A stretch of 64,000 bases of DNA from Proteus vulgaris (GTDB taxonomy: Bacteria; Pseudomonadota; Gammaproteobacteria; Enterobacterales; Enterobacteriaceae). Shown one piece after another: positions 47,612 to 56,005 of the stretch (positions are counted from its first letter, which is position 1; every line of letters begins with the position of its first letter). Made by a program: the position numbers and the translations under genes. The notes below the pieces were generated by a model that did no database searches, had not been told where the DNA came from, and saw only the letters and a list, made by a program, of their open reading frames with translations. The stretch lies in contig NZ_CP090064.1 of NCBI RefSeq assembly GCF_023100685.1, positions 3,224,001 to 3,288,000 on the forward strand, written 5' to 3'.

Positions 47612-47626
47612 AATTGCCTATCTATA

Positions 47627-47654
47627 AGCCAGAAGATCATTTAATCTTCTGGCT
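47627..47654. terminator. Conserved array hairpin after module 18
   Basis: AGCCAGAAGAT / ATCTTCTGGCT, perfect 11-bp stem with a 6-base loop, then TCTCCGTTTTT. It separates the immunity gene from the convergent SymE-like gene. Confidence 0.75.
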
Positions 47655-47749
47655 TCTCCGTTTTTAAGAGCTGCTCAGTTTTGCCTTTAGCCACTGATAT
47701 ACTCCGCTATCAGCTCGCACATGGTGTGCCGTATGGCAGTTAGCTGGTC

Positions 47750-47938
47750 TTACTGGCGTTGGTACTGTTGCTTCATGGTGCGAGTGTCGTCGCTGTCGGG
47801 TATCAATACCAAACAGCCGTTTAATATCTTCATTGTGAACGTGAAACCGGTCTCAAAACCTACGTCTTTTAACCAATGCCCTGTTAAGTGGATTGCCAGT
47901 GATAGGCTGGTTTTATGGCCACTCGGAACATACCCCAC
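47750..47938 (-). CDS. SymE-like AbrB-fold protein, best preserved copy
   Basis: A 62-residue frame from GTG 47938: MGYVPSGHKTSLSLAIHLTGHW, LKDVGFETGF, TFTMKILNGCLVLIP, then DSDDTRTMKQQ. The conserved Trp is present. SymE proteins (E. coli) have an AbrB-like fold; SymE was described as an SOS-induced toxin controlled by an antisense RNA and later as a nucleoid-binding protein. Here the N-terminus is probably truncated: upstream codons (KYYA before VGY) continue the pattern, and an MNSKQPK-like start at 47975 is out of frame by a small indel. The C-terminal Q-rich and K-rich tail seen in other copies is cut by a stop. Confidence 0.65.
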   Translation of the reverse strand: MGYVPSGHKTSLSLAIHLTGHWLKDVGFETGFTFTMKILNGCLVLIPDSDDTRTMKQQYQRQ

Positions 47939-48006
47939 CGCGTAGTATTTACCACTTGGGTTGCTTAGAATTCATCTTAACCATAGCAACTATCCCTTAC
48001 CTTTAA

Positions 48007-48927
48007 TTGTTTGTTAATGGTATTGGTGTACTTGATTACCTATGGTCTGACGACCAAATGGTGCAAGAAACCCCGATTTACGCCGATGGCACACCGGCTT
48101 ATGACGCTCAAATTCAGTGGCTCTATCAACCCGGCGAAATTACTCCAACAGCGCGTTATCAACGTGGAAAACTGCATTATGTCGTCACTGACCATCAAGG
48201 CACGCCACGAGAAATCTTTAGCGAAAAAGGCATTGTCAGCTGGGCAGGACGGTTAAATACCTGGGGACAAATGGCGTTTTGGCAATCGAATGATGATTAT
48301 GCCGATAATGACCCTGAATATACCGAATGTCATTTTCGATTTGCCGGACAATATGAAGATAAAGAAAGTGGCTTGTATTACAATCGCTTTCGCTACTATG
48401 ATAAGGACACAGGGCAATATATTTCACCTGACCCTATCGGATTATTAGGTGGCTTTAATCCGTATGGGTACGTGCATTGTCCTACTGGGTGGGTTGATCC
48501 ATTAGGCCTTAGTGGCTTATTTACAGGATCGACTTTTACAGGACCTTCAGGCATTACTTATACTGTCTATCAACAACCTATTGACTGGGATTTAAACGTT
48601 AATACACGAGATGGTGTAAAAACTAACCTTCAAATAGTTCTTGAAGATGGTCGAAGTCCTATGGTGGTGAAAAATGGTAAATATGAGATCGTGAGTCTAC
48701 ATCACTCTAAACAAAATGGCTTAGGGCCTTTATTTGAGTTATCAACACCAACGCACGAACAATATAGATATAGTAATGCTTTACATCCACATTTACTGGA
48801 TGCTCACCCTATCAATCCTGTAGATCGTAATCTTTTTGATGCAGATTGGAAAGCTTACTGGAAGCAAAGAGCTGGAGAAGAACTCAATCGTAGAAATCTG
48901 ATTAATTGCTGTAAAAAAGGAGGGTAA
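48007..48927 (+). CDS. Orphan Rhs end with LHH nuclease toxin (module 19)
   Basis: It has the same DYLWS breakpoint next to a SymE-like gene. The frame is open from TTG 48007 (ATG 48058 next) through DPIGL and DPLGL. The tip (48511-48927, 138 residues) has PSGITYTVYQQPIDWDLN, SLHHSKQNGLGPLFELST, PTHEQYRYSNALHPH, then HPINPVDRNLFDADWKAYWK. LHH..Q...GP..EL...H followed by HP..PVDR..F is the LHH variant of HNH/EndoVII nucleases, so a DNase is expected. The frame is undamaged, one of the best donor modules. Confidence 0.82.
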   Translation: MFVNGIGVLDYLWSDDQMVQETPIYADGTPAYDAQIQWLYQPGEITPTARYQRGKLHYVVTDHQGTPREIFSEKGIVSWAGRLNTWGQMAFWQSNDDYADNDPEYTECHFRFAGQYEDKESGLYYNRFRYYDKDTGQYISPDPIGLLGGFNPYGYVHCPTGWVDPLGLSGLFTGSTFTGPSGITYTVYQQPIDWDLNVNTRDGVKTNLQIVLEDGRSPMVVKNGKYEIVSLHHSKQNGLGPLFELSTPTHEQYRYSNALHPHLLDAHPINPVDRNLFDADWKAYWKQRAGEELNRRNLINCCKKGG

Positions 48928-49362
48928 ATGTTAACCCCTAAATTGATTGATTATTTTAAAAATAAAAATTGGTGGTTTGATGAACCCTCAAATGAGTACC
49001 GTGGTGCCTTGTTGAGTATTAATGTTGATATTAACTCTGATTTCGCACAGTTTTATTTACATGTTGAAGATTGCCCAACATTTTTAGGCCGAAATAGAGA
49101 GATCTATCAAATTGGTTGGTTTTTAATTAATAGTAATAGTTATCCATTAAGTATTGAAAGAACACATAAAGCATTAAAAATGCCAGAAGAATATTTGCCA
49201 CTAGATAATTTTGAAGGTGAATACGGCTATTTTTATAATCAAAAAACTGGAGAAGTTATTGGATTAGGTTTAGGCAAAGAAATTCACGATTTTATGTCTG
49301 GTACTTTGAAGCCGCAATGGTCTAGTTTTAGTGATTTTTTAGAGTTTTTCTTTGATATTTAA
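48928..49362 (+). CDS. Immunity protein of the LHH nuclease
   Basis: A protein of 144 residues starting directly after the toxin stop. MLTPKLIDYFKNKNWWFDEP, DFAQFYLHVEDCPTFLGRN, LKMPEEYLPLDNFEGEYGYF, and an end with SSFSDFLEFFFDI. The closing W-S-SF.DFLE.F is reminiscent of SMI1/KNR4-like (SUKH) immunity proteins; tentative. Intact. Confidence 0.7.
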   Translation: MLTPKLIDYFKNKNWWFDEPSNEYRGALLSINVDINSDFAQFYLHVEDCPTFLGRNREIYQIGWFLINSNSYPLSIERTHKALKMPEEYLPLDNFEGEYGYFYNQKTGEVIGLGLGKEIHDFMSGTLKPQWSSFSDFLEFFFDI

Positions 49363-49370
49363 ACGCAGAG

Positions 49371-49396
49371 GCCAGAAAATCATCCAATCTTCTGGC
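49371..49396. terminator. Array hairpin after module 19
   Basis: GCCAGAAAAT / ATCTTCTGGC, the conserved array hairpin with one A-C mismatch. Behind it, to about 49505, only the C-terminal tail of a SymE remnant is left. Confidence 0.6.
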
Positions 49397-49507
49397 TTCT
49401 TCGTTGTTAAGAGCCGCTCAGTTTACCTTTTAACCGCTGATATACTCTGCCATCAGCTCGCGCATACTGTGCCGTATGGCGGTTAGCTGCGCTGGCTGTT
49501 GTTGGTT

Positions 49508-49710
49508 TTCTTGATAAATTTGGTAGATACGGAGCTCATACAACATATACAGGGGGAGTATCAAAATCATCTGCTCAAGCACATAGACAGTTAATTCAAA
49601 TGGCAAAATTAGCTCAAACCAAATCAGGCTATTTTAATGCTATAAAAGAATGGTCAGGAAAACACCTTCCTTTTGGACAATATAATTTACCTCGAGGTTT
49701 TTGGGAATGA
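49508..49710 (+). pseudogene. Toxin C-terminal fragment without Rhs core (module 20)
   Basis: About 66 codons: DKFGRYGAHTTYTGGVSKSS, AQAHRQLIQMAKLAQTKSG, SGKHLPFGQYNLPRGFW. It is fused directly to the SymE remnant tail with no core. The ending overlaps the next gene as ATGA, showing an original toxin-immunity coupling. Family not recognised. Confidence 0.55.
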
Positions 49711-50122
49711 ACGAATATACAACTATAGCTGTATGGGTTGCTGAATCTATTTCAAATAAAAAAATAAAAGATCTTTTTTAAATTAGCAATAATGATATTA
49801 AATTAAAGATAGATTTCAAAATAGATAATGGTAGTGATTTTTTTGATGATGAACACCTAATTATCTTATCTACAGAAGAATTAGATTACACAGGAAAAAA
49901 AATAGATGAAATTGGTAATAACGAACTAGTTTCGGATTTTTGGCCTCAAGTTGAAAAAAATTACGAAAAATGAAAATTGATAAAATAAACTTTGTTCTTG
50001 CTGTTCCTGATTTTAACTATAGGGGAAAAATAAAACTTGTAGATAAAATTATTTTTGTTGGTAATTTTAAATATAAAGAAACCATGGATGATGTTTTGGA
50101 ATATTTCACTAAAGGATTTTAA
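49707..50122 (+). pseudogene. Broken immunity gene of module 20, Imm22-like
   Basis: From ATG 49707: MNEYTTIAVWVAESISNKKI, stop TAA 49779, then in frame ISNNDIKLKIDFKIDNGS and SDFWPQVEKNYEK to TGA 49971. A shifted frame from ATG 49970 continues KIDKINFVLAVPDFNYRGK to 50122. Joined, it would be one protein of about 138 residues with a VW...S..K...F start and an N-F-V-L-A-V-P-D-F-N-Y segment, reminiscent of the Imm22 family (tentative). At least two lesions. Confidence 0.55.
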
Positions 50123-50174
50123 TTATCTATTAGCTTATTAATCAAATTATTTGAAAATGGATTATCTCTTTAAC

Positions 50175-51566
50175 ACGACTCAAAAACGTCATCAACGCCA
50201 CCGGCGATGTCTATTCTTATGAGCGTGATAAAGCCGGTCAAATTATTCGTGAAGTGGATTTTGCAGGACGTGAAATCCAATATCGCGATGACCGCTTAGG
50301 GCGACGTATTGCGACTCGTTATCCTGATAATCATGAACTCCGTTATCATTATGATGAGACAGGATTAGTCACCGAACAAAGCATTTGGCTTGCTGATGAT
50401 ATTGAGAATAAATGCCTTTCTACCACCACGTATCAATACAATGAACGTTTACAACTTATTCGTGCCACCAATCCTGATTCGGTGGTGGAATTTGAGTATA
50501 ACGACCGAGGGCATTTATGTTGCGAGCGTATTAATGGACAAGAGATTACGTATCAATGGGATGAGGAGCACGATATTCTCACCCAAACCCGCTTTGGTGA
50601 GCGTGAGCTTAATTATACCTTTGGTCAACTCCATGAACTGACCTCGCTGCAAGTCAATCAACATGCGCCCTTACAATTTAGTTATAACGCCTTAGGCCAA
50701 GAGTTTTTACGCCAAAGCCAAGCGGGTTTTGCTAACTCCAGCCATTACACCGCCACTGGGTTATTAGCGCATCAACGTGCTGGACGGGGAACGGAGTCCT
50801 TTTTACAGTCATTACACGATAATCCGCTTCAACCACCGATGTCGACCGATGTTCATCGAGGTTATCAATACGATAAAGCCTTTAATCTGGTCAATATCGA
50901 TGATGCTCGCTGGAACCGTACACAATACCGCTATAACGCCAACGACCAAATTATTGAAACGCAATATAGCAACCAGTTTGAACGCCAAAGCGAGAAGTTT
51001 CAGTACGATAACAATCTGAACATCACAGAGCATCAGTTTATTCCATCTGATGCGCAAGGTGCGTTTTTACAACTGGCGCAGCAGCAACAAAAAGGCCGTG
51101 CCACTCGCCGTATCACCGCCAAAGGTTATCAAGATTATCACTACGATATTAATGGCCGATTAACCCCAAAAGTGGTTCATCAACACGGTTTTCGAGCAAA
51201 AACGTGGTATTACCAATGGAATACGCTTAACCAACTTATCGCCTGTTTTAATCCTGAGGGTGAATGTTGGCGTTACACTTACGATGCTTTTGGGCGACGA
51301 CTCAGTAAAAGTAAGGTGGTCGATAATCGCCCTATTTCACCGCCCAATTCACCGTTTAAAAATAAACGCATTCAGCGTGTTGATTACCTGTGGTCTGGCG
51401 ACCAAATGGTGCAAGAAATCCAGATTTATGCCGATAACAATACTGAATATCATTTTTATTTTACTGAGTAATATGAAGATAAAGAAAATGAGCTATATTA
51501 CAATCATTATTTCTACTATGATGAGGACACGAAAAAATATATTTTACCTGATCATGCAAATTATTA
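50175..51566 (+). pseudogene. Large Rhs core fragment without toxin tip (module 21)
   Basis: The longest extra core piece. From 50175 it matches the full-length rhs from about 16508 (TRLKNVINATGDVYSYERD), and from GTG 50254 it is open for 405 codons to 51471. After QIYADN a deletion removes about 80 codons, and a decayed end follows (YEDKENELYYNHYFYYDED, then a diverged KKYILPDH). DPxGL motifs and toxin are gone. It could still act as a template for recombination in the core. Confidence 0.75.
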
Positions 51567-51591
51567 AGAAACAAACAGGGATTTAAATTTA

Positions 51592-51921
51592 ATGGACAAA
51601 ATAAATATATATATTGACATGCTTAACAAGGTATTATCCTATATAAGAAACATTCAAACCCTGTCTGCCTTAAAAAAAGCATTAGACAAGACTTGTTATC
51701 AAGAAGCAGAATTGTTGCATGATATTGTCAAATCACTATCCTATCCACAAATGACTGAGCATGATGTATATTTTCTTAATCACCATGCTCGTTATTATTT
51801 AGAAAATGCTAGCCCACAACATTTCAACAACTACAATTCTCATAAAAAAAATATTAAATTATTATTTAAATTAGTTCCGGAAAATTTAAAAGATAAACTT
51901 GAATGGGATGGGCCAGAATGA
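51592..51921 (+). CDS. Immunity-like protein after the core fragment
   Basis: A protein of 109 residues: MDKINIYIDMLNKVLSYIR, LSALKKALDKTCYQEAELL, HHARYYLENASPQHFNNY, ending KLEWDGPE. All-helical and soluble. It lies 26 bases after the decayed Rhs end, in the place of an immunity gene, but its toxin is gone. Family not recognised. Confidence 0.6.
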   Translation: MDKINIYIDMLNKVLSYIRNIQTLSALKKALDKTCYQEAELLHDIVKSLSYPQMTEHDVYFLNHHARYYLENASPQHFNNYNSHKKNIKLLFKLVPENLKDKLEWDGPE

Positions 51922-52059
51922 TTCAACTATAAACGAATATATTAATGCATTAAATTATCATTTGATATATGATAACTTCTTTACTTAAGATTAAGTGTAG
52001 AAAACAGTAGTTATAATATTTTACCGCTTATATATCTTATTAAAAATATTGTTGATATT

Positions 52060-52434
52060 ATGAATATAGAAAAAATAAGCTCTATTTTAAAATAAAATGA
52101 TTGGTGTGATATGGAAATATGTGGCTTCCATAAAAATGATCTAATCGTTAAAGGATGTTTGGATATAACAGACCAAAATTATCTTATTGAATTAAAATTT
52201 GGAAATGTAAGCTATATTGATGCACCGCTGTCATGGACGATAGATACAACAAATGGAGAATTTATAAAAGTTACTGATAGAATACATTTTCTAGAACACT
52301 CGCCAAACTACCAAAAATATTTTCATCTAGGTGGAAAGTATTCATTTTCATTTTTAGCAGAGTTTTTTTCTTCAAAAGAATGGGTACATATAATTGCAGA
52401 CTCTATTGAATATAAAATAATTGTTCAGGGATAA
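52060..52434 (+). pseudogene. Immunity-like gene with one early stop
   Basis: From ATG 52060 the frame reads MNIEKISSILK, TAA 52093, NDWCDMEICGFHKNDLIVK, then GNVSYIDAPLSWTIDTTNG and HLGGKYSFSFLAEFFSS. An internal ATG (52111) could still give 107 residues. Acidic and aromatic, beta-rich. No toxin nearby. Family not recognised. Confidence 0.5.
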
Positions 52435-52640
52435 ATTTTCATGTAAATTAAAGAAATTTAATAAAGAAAATAATAAAAATACACAACTAGGATTTTTACA
52501 TTAACAGTGTAATTTTATAATAAAAAACCATTATAAGACTTGATTTTTATAAAAATCAGATGAACTTAATAACTTTAACTTATCGGACTATTATCTAGTT
52601 ATAATACAGCCTGTTCTTAATTAGTCACCATTGGATTAAT

Positions 52641-53249
52641 ATGGAAAACAGAATTTATAAGATTAAAGAAAAATGTGATGAAATTCTTTCATTTAATTTG
52701 TGGTTTAATTTAAATGAATCTTTTTTTTGGCCGATTATAGAATTGATAGATATTGATAGCGATTTCCTTATAAATTTATACAGTACAGTTGAAGATAAAT
52801 ATCTTGAAATTTTATATCATGACACTATTATCATCCCTGTTATAGAATCCGTTCAAAGTGAAAGTTTTGTTAATTATATTAAAAAACTAAAAAACAAACT
52901 TACTTTAATTGATGATCTTTTCATTTATGATATAGAGTCAGCGTTATTTATTAATTACGATAAATCAAAAGATCCTCTAAGTGTAAATAAATTTAATAAA
53001 ATTTATATGAAATTAAAAAATATCATTGTACAATCTTATAATGAGGTTTTTAGTGAAAAACAGATTATAGAAACATTAGAATCTATCATAAATTTTTCAG
53101 AAAATAATCCACATGAGTATTTTAATTACATTCATGCTTACTGGTTAAGCCAATATTTTAATAGAGCATGTGGGATCATCAGTCATTCTAAAAAAATAGA
53201 ATTTTATAAAAAAAGTTTATCAGAAATTTTTCCAAATGGTTATTTTTAA
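52641..53249 (+). CDS. Immunity-like or unknown protein
   Basis: A protein of 202 residues, MENRIYKIKEKCDEILSFN, with FFWPIIELIDIDSDFLINL, a helical middle and SENNPHEYFNYIHAYWLSQY near the end. Very AT-rich. No signal peptide. It stands 14 bases before the next gene, so the two may be cotranscribed. Family not recognised; assigned to the immunity bank by context only. Confidence 0.5.
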   Translation: MENRIYKIKEKCDEILSFNLWFNLNESFFWPIIELIDIDSDFLINLYSTVEDKYLEILYHDTIIIPVIESVQSESFVNYIKKLKNKLTLIDDLFIYDIESALFINYDKSKDPLSVNKFNKIYMKLKNIIVQSYNEVFSEKQIIETLESIINFSENNPHEYFNYIHAYWLSQYFNRACGIISHSKKIEFYKKSLSEIFPNGYF

Positions 53250-53262
53250 TATGCTATAAATT

Positions 53263-53733
53263 ATGAAAAATCCAACTAACCCCATCCAAAAAAAATGGAT
53301 AAATAATCAGCTAATCGGGCTGGATCTTGTTTATGAGCCTTCTGGATTGATAAGATTTATCGACATTGATTTTATTGATAATCCTCAATTAATACATTCC
53401 TATCAAAAGGAATATTTCCTTTCATATAAAGGTGAAACAACTGTCGATAACTTGCTTCAAAGTGATGATGATCTTTGGTCTGAAATTCAGATAAATAATA
53501 AAATATTGATTGATAATAAATACATTCTATTATGTGGTGAAGGTGAAATGGGTAGTGATGGTTTTATTGTAAAAACAGATATAAATAATAATATATTATG
53601 GTTTTTATATTCAACAACTTCAAACCCATTTATAAGTATAGAACGAAAAGAAAATATAGTTTATTTTCAATCAACTTCTAATTTTTTTGTTAAATTTAAT
53701 TTAATTAATAGCAATGTTTTTATAGAGAATTAA
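53263..53733 (+). CDS. Immunity-like or unknown protein
   Basis: A protein of 156 residues: MKNPTNPIQKKWINNQLIG, LIRFIDIDFIDNPQLIHSY, LLCGEGEMGSDGFIVKTD, then strand-rich FVKFNLINSNVF. The pattern of a beta-rich protein of the kind often found as immunity to nuclease toxins. No toxin is adjacent. Family not recognised. Confidence 0.5.
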   Translation: MKNPTNPIQKKWINNQLIGLDLVYEPSGLIRFIDIDFIDNPQLIHSYQKEYFLSYKGETTVDNLLQSDDDLWSEIQINNKILIDNKYILLCGEGEMGSDGFIVKTDINNNILWFLYSTTSNPFISIERKENIVYFQSTSNFFVKFNLINSNVFIEN

Positions 53734-53786
53734 AATAAAATATTTTGTTTTAATAGTAATATAAATTATTTATCAAAGGTACCATT

Positions 53787-54278
53787 ATGATGCTATCAGA
53801 AAGTATAAAAAAAGACCTAATTGAAGAAAGAAAAAGAATACTATCTCCCTGTTTTGAGAAAGACAATAATAACTTCATCATGAGATACACAACTTATTGT
53901 AATGAAAAAAATAGCAGCCAAATAGCTAACATAGCAAAAAATATATTATTATTAATACAAAAATATAGTTTTTCAAAATGGCCAACAATTGATGAATGGT
54001 ATTCTATTCTACCTAAAGAATTTATTAATTCTTTTTTAAATTCTACTACCCCCGATGATTGGAGCCTAGATGATTGGTTATATTGGTTAGAGCCTGAAAA
54101 TAGATTTTGGTTTTTATGGAGAATAAATGAAATTGATATTGAAAACTTGGAAATAGAGATTATCATTTATGAGCATCCATATCCTTGGGAATCATTAGAA
54201 GTTTTATTTATGAAATTGGGTACTAGTGAATTAAAAGAAGTGGATAGTGTATTCTGTTTAAAAAATAATCTTTTATAA
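53787..54278 (+). CDS. Immunity-like or unknown protein
   Basis: A protein of 163 residues (start ATG 53787 or 53790) with SIKKDLIEERKRILSPCFE, YSFSKWPTIDEWYSILPKEF, then DDWSLDDWLYWLEPENRFWF, a Trp-rich acidic stretch, and IIIYEHPYPWESLEVLF. Its W/D-rich helix could be a toxin-binding face; that is inference. Family not recognised. Confidence 0.5.
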   Translation: MMLSESIKKDLIEERKRILSPCFEKDNNNFIMRYTTYCNEKNSSQIANIAKNILLLIQKYSFSKWPTIDEWYSILPKEFINSFLNSTTPDDWSLDDWLYWLEPENRFWFLWRINEIDIENLEIEIIIYEHPYPWESLEVLFMKLGTSELKEVDSVFCLKNNLL

Positions 54279-54335
54279 AGTTTTCATTACATGATACCTT
54301 GTATTACTTTAGAGTTGGATTTTAATTAAAAAACA

Positions 54336-55067
54336 ATGAAAGAAATTAATAGCATCTATTATATACATATCAATAATATAAGAATAACCTCTAGTGATAA
54401 CCTCTATTTTTATAACTTAAGTGAAGAAAATAACCAAACATTTCAAACTTTATTAATTAAACAACCAAACCTAAAAGTAAATAGGGATATAATAATAAGA
54501 GAAGAAGATATCATTGATATCTTTTTTTATATAAATAACATCTGTATTTATGAGTTAAGCGGTTATATATTAGAAAATGAAGTAAATTTAAAGAAAGAAA
54601 ATCCTTTTTTATTATTAATGAAAACAACAGATTTTCCACCATTAACTGTTTCTACCATTTTGAAATAGTGGGCAGATGGAAATGAAATTTTTTACTGGAA
54701 AGATAATAGATGTAAAGAGGCTAAAAGCTTATGGTTAACCTCATGTCTATATTGGCAACAGCTTTTTCCTAAGAACAAGCAAACATCTATTGATGTTAAC
54801 TTAAATTTAGATAACGTTAATAATTATCTTGATTTTTTCTGTATGCTAGGAGAAGAATTCTGGGGAAGAAAAGGCTATATTGGTAGAGATTTTCACGGAT
54901 TTGATGATCAACTAAGTGAGTTACATGCTAAGACGAATATTTATATCAAAGATGAGAAAAAATTAAAATTATTTTTAGAGAGAATAAGCCCTTGTAGTTA
55001 TAATTATTATGATGTCTTTATAGAGATTTTACTAAAAAATAATTGTAATATAATTAAAATTAACTAA
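54336..55067 (+). pseudogene. Immunity-like gene with one amber codon, barstar-like end
   Basis: One frame of 243 codons from ATG 54336 (MKEINSIYYIHINNIRITS) to 55067, interrupted by TAG 54666 just before WADGNEIFYWKDNRCKEA. The second half (LDFFCMLGEEFWGRKGYIG, RDFHGFDDQLSEL) has the look of barstar-family inhibitors, with an aromatic-G-x-x loop and a D-rich helix; this is tentative. An internal ATG at 54843 could express the last 74 codons. No RNase toxin is left nearby. Confidence 0.5.
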
Positions 55068-55090
55068 ATACTAAACCAGAGGAACTTAAA

Positions 55091-55378
55091 GTGCCAGCAC
55101 TGTCTGAATATATTAATGTTTATAATACTGCTTTAAATATTTTAGATCAAAAAGGATATCGCGCTTAGTATGATGAAAAAATTCGAACCTATTATGCTGA
55201 AAAAGAGGGATGGGATTTTATTAGTGATACTCCTTGTGGATTATTGGGAGTTGTTGCAATTTATGAATTTAAATCTCTGGATAAATTTCAAGTTGATTGG
55301 TGGAAAGATGATGAAAAAAATTCATATCGAAATATATCTAAAGAAGCACCAGAATATACTTCTATTATTCATGAATAA
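55091..55378 (+). pseudogene. Immunity-like gene with one amber codon
   Basis: From GTG 55091 (GAGG upstream): VPALSEYINVYNTALNILD, QKGYRA, TAG 55166, YDEKIRTYYAEKEGWDFIS, then CGLLGVVAIYEFKSLDKF and WWKDDEKNSYRNIS. Without the stop, 95 residues. The family is not named, but small proteins with a LLGL..IYE segment followed by WW are common next to Rhs genes in my reading. Broken here. Confidence 0.5.
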
Positions 55379-55414
55379 GTTATAAATAACTTTATAGTTT
55401 AGGATATAAAACAT

Positions 55415-55897
55415 TTGGATACTTTATATTGCTATGATGATGATTTATTAATTATAGTCTATGCTTATCTTCGGCAAACAGATTTATCTATTGCTAGAGG
55501 ATTATGTGATAAATGGGAAAACGCAACAATATTTCTACAAGAAAAATCATTGACGGATAAATTAATACTTCAATTAGAAGAAATTGAAAAGAAAAAACAT
55601 AATAATACCTTCTCTTATTTATATATAAAAACAGTTAAAAAAGGATATTTAACTCATACAGAAGTATTGAATATTCTTTGTTTATTAAAGAGTACTAAAG
55701 AACTTATCTATGATAAATCATGCAAAATATATACATTAAGTCGATTGAGAATGGAATTAGCTAATTATTCATGCTTAGTTAGAAAAAGAATACAAAACAA
55801 GCAACTACGCACATTAGCAGATCATGTAGAACATTATAATCAAAGCTATTACTATACTTTTTATTCTATTGATCAAATTATTAGTACTAGTAAATAA
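55415..55897 (+). CDS. Immunity-like or unknown protein
   Basis: A protein of 160 residues with a TTG start, MDTLYCYDDDLLIIVYAYL, then helical and Lys-rich (LILQLEEIEKKKHNNTFSYL, LNILCLLKSTKELIYDKSC). No membrane segment beyond the front. Family not recognised. It closes the bank of AT-rich small genes; the start is uncertain. Confidence 0.45.
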   Translation: MDTLYCYDDDLLIIVYAYLRQTDLSIARGLCDKWENATIFLQEKSLTDKLILQLEEIEKKKHNNTFSYLYIKTVKKGYLTHTEVLNILCLLKSTKELIYDKSCKIYTLSRLRMELANYSCLVRKRIQNKQLRTLADHVEHYNQSYYYTFYSIDQIISTSK

Positions 55898-56005
55898 CAA
55901 AAGGCTCAACAATTATTACTCTTTAAGACTCATCCTCATAGCAACTTTATTCTCAGTTGATTAAATTATACTAAGACTATTAGCAATAAATACCTTATTA
56001 TCTCT

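Noticed and set aside
19268..49362. CRISPR array or integron cassette array
   Set aside because: The repeats are hundreds of bases of coding core, not short direct repeats with spacers. I saw no integrase gene, and the conserved hairpin lacks the paired-box layout of attC sites.
24987..55168. Stop-codon readthrough or a recoded amber codon in the array
   Set aside because: TAA, TAG and TGA all occur at paralogous sense positions, most frames in the window end normally in all three, and many lesions are frameshifts or deletions, so decay explains them.
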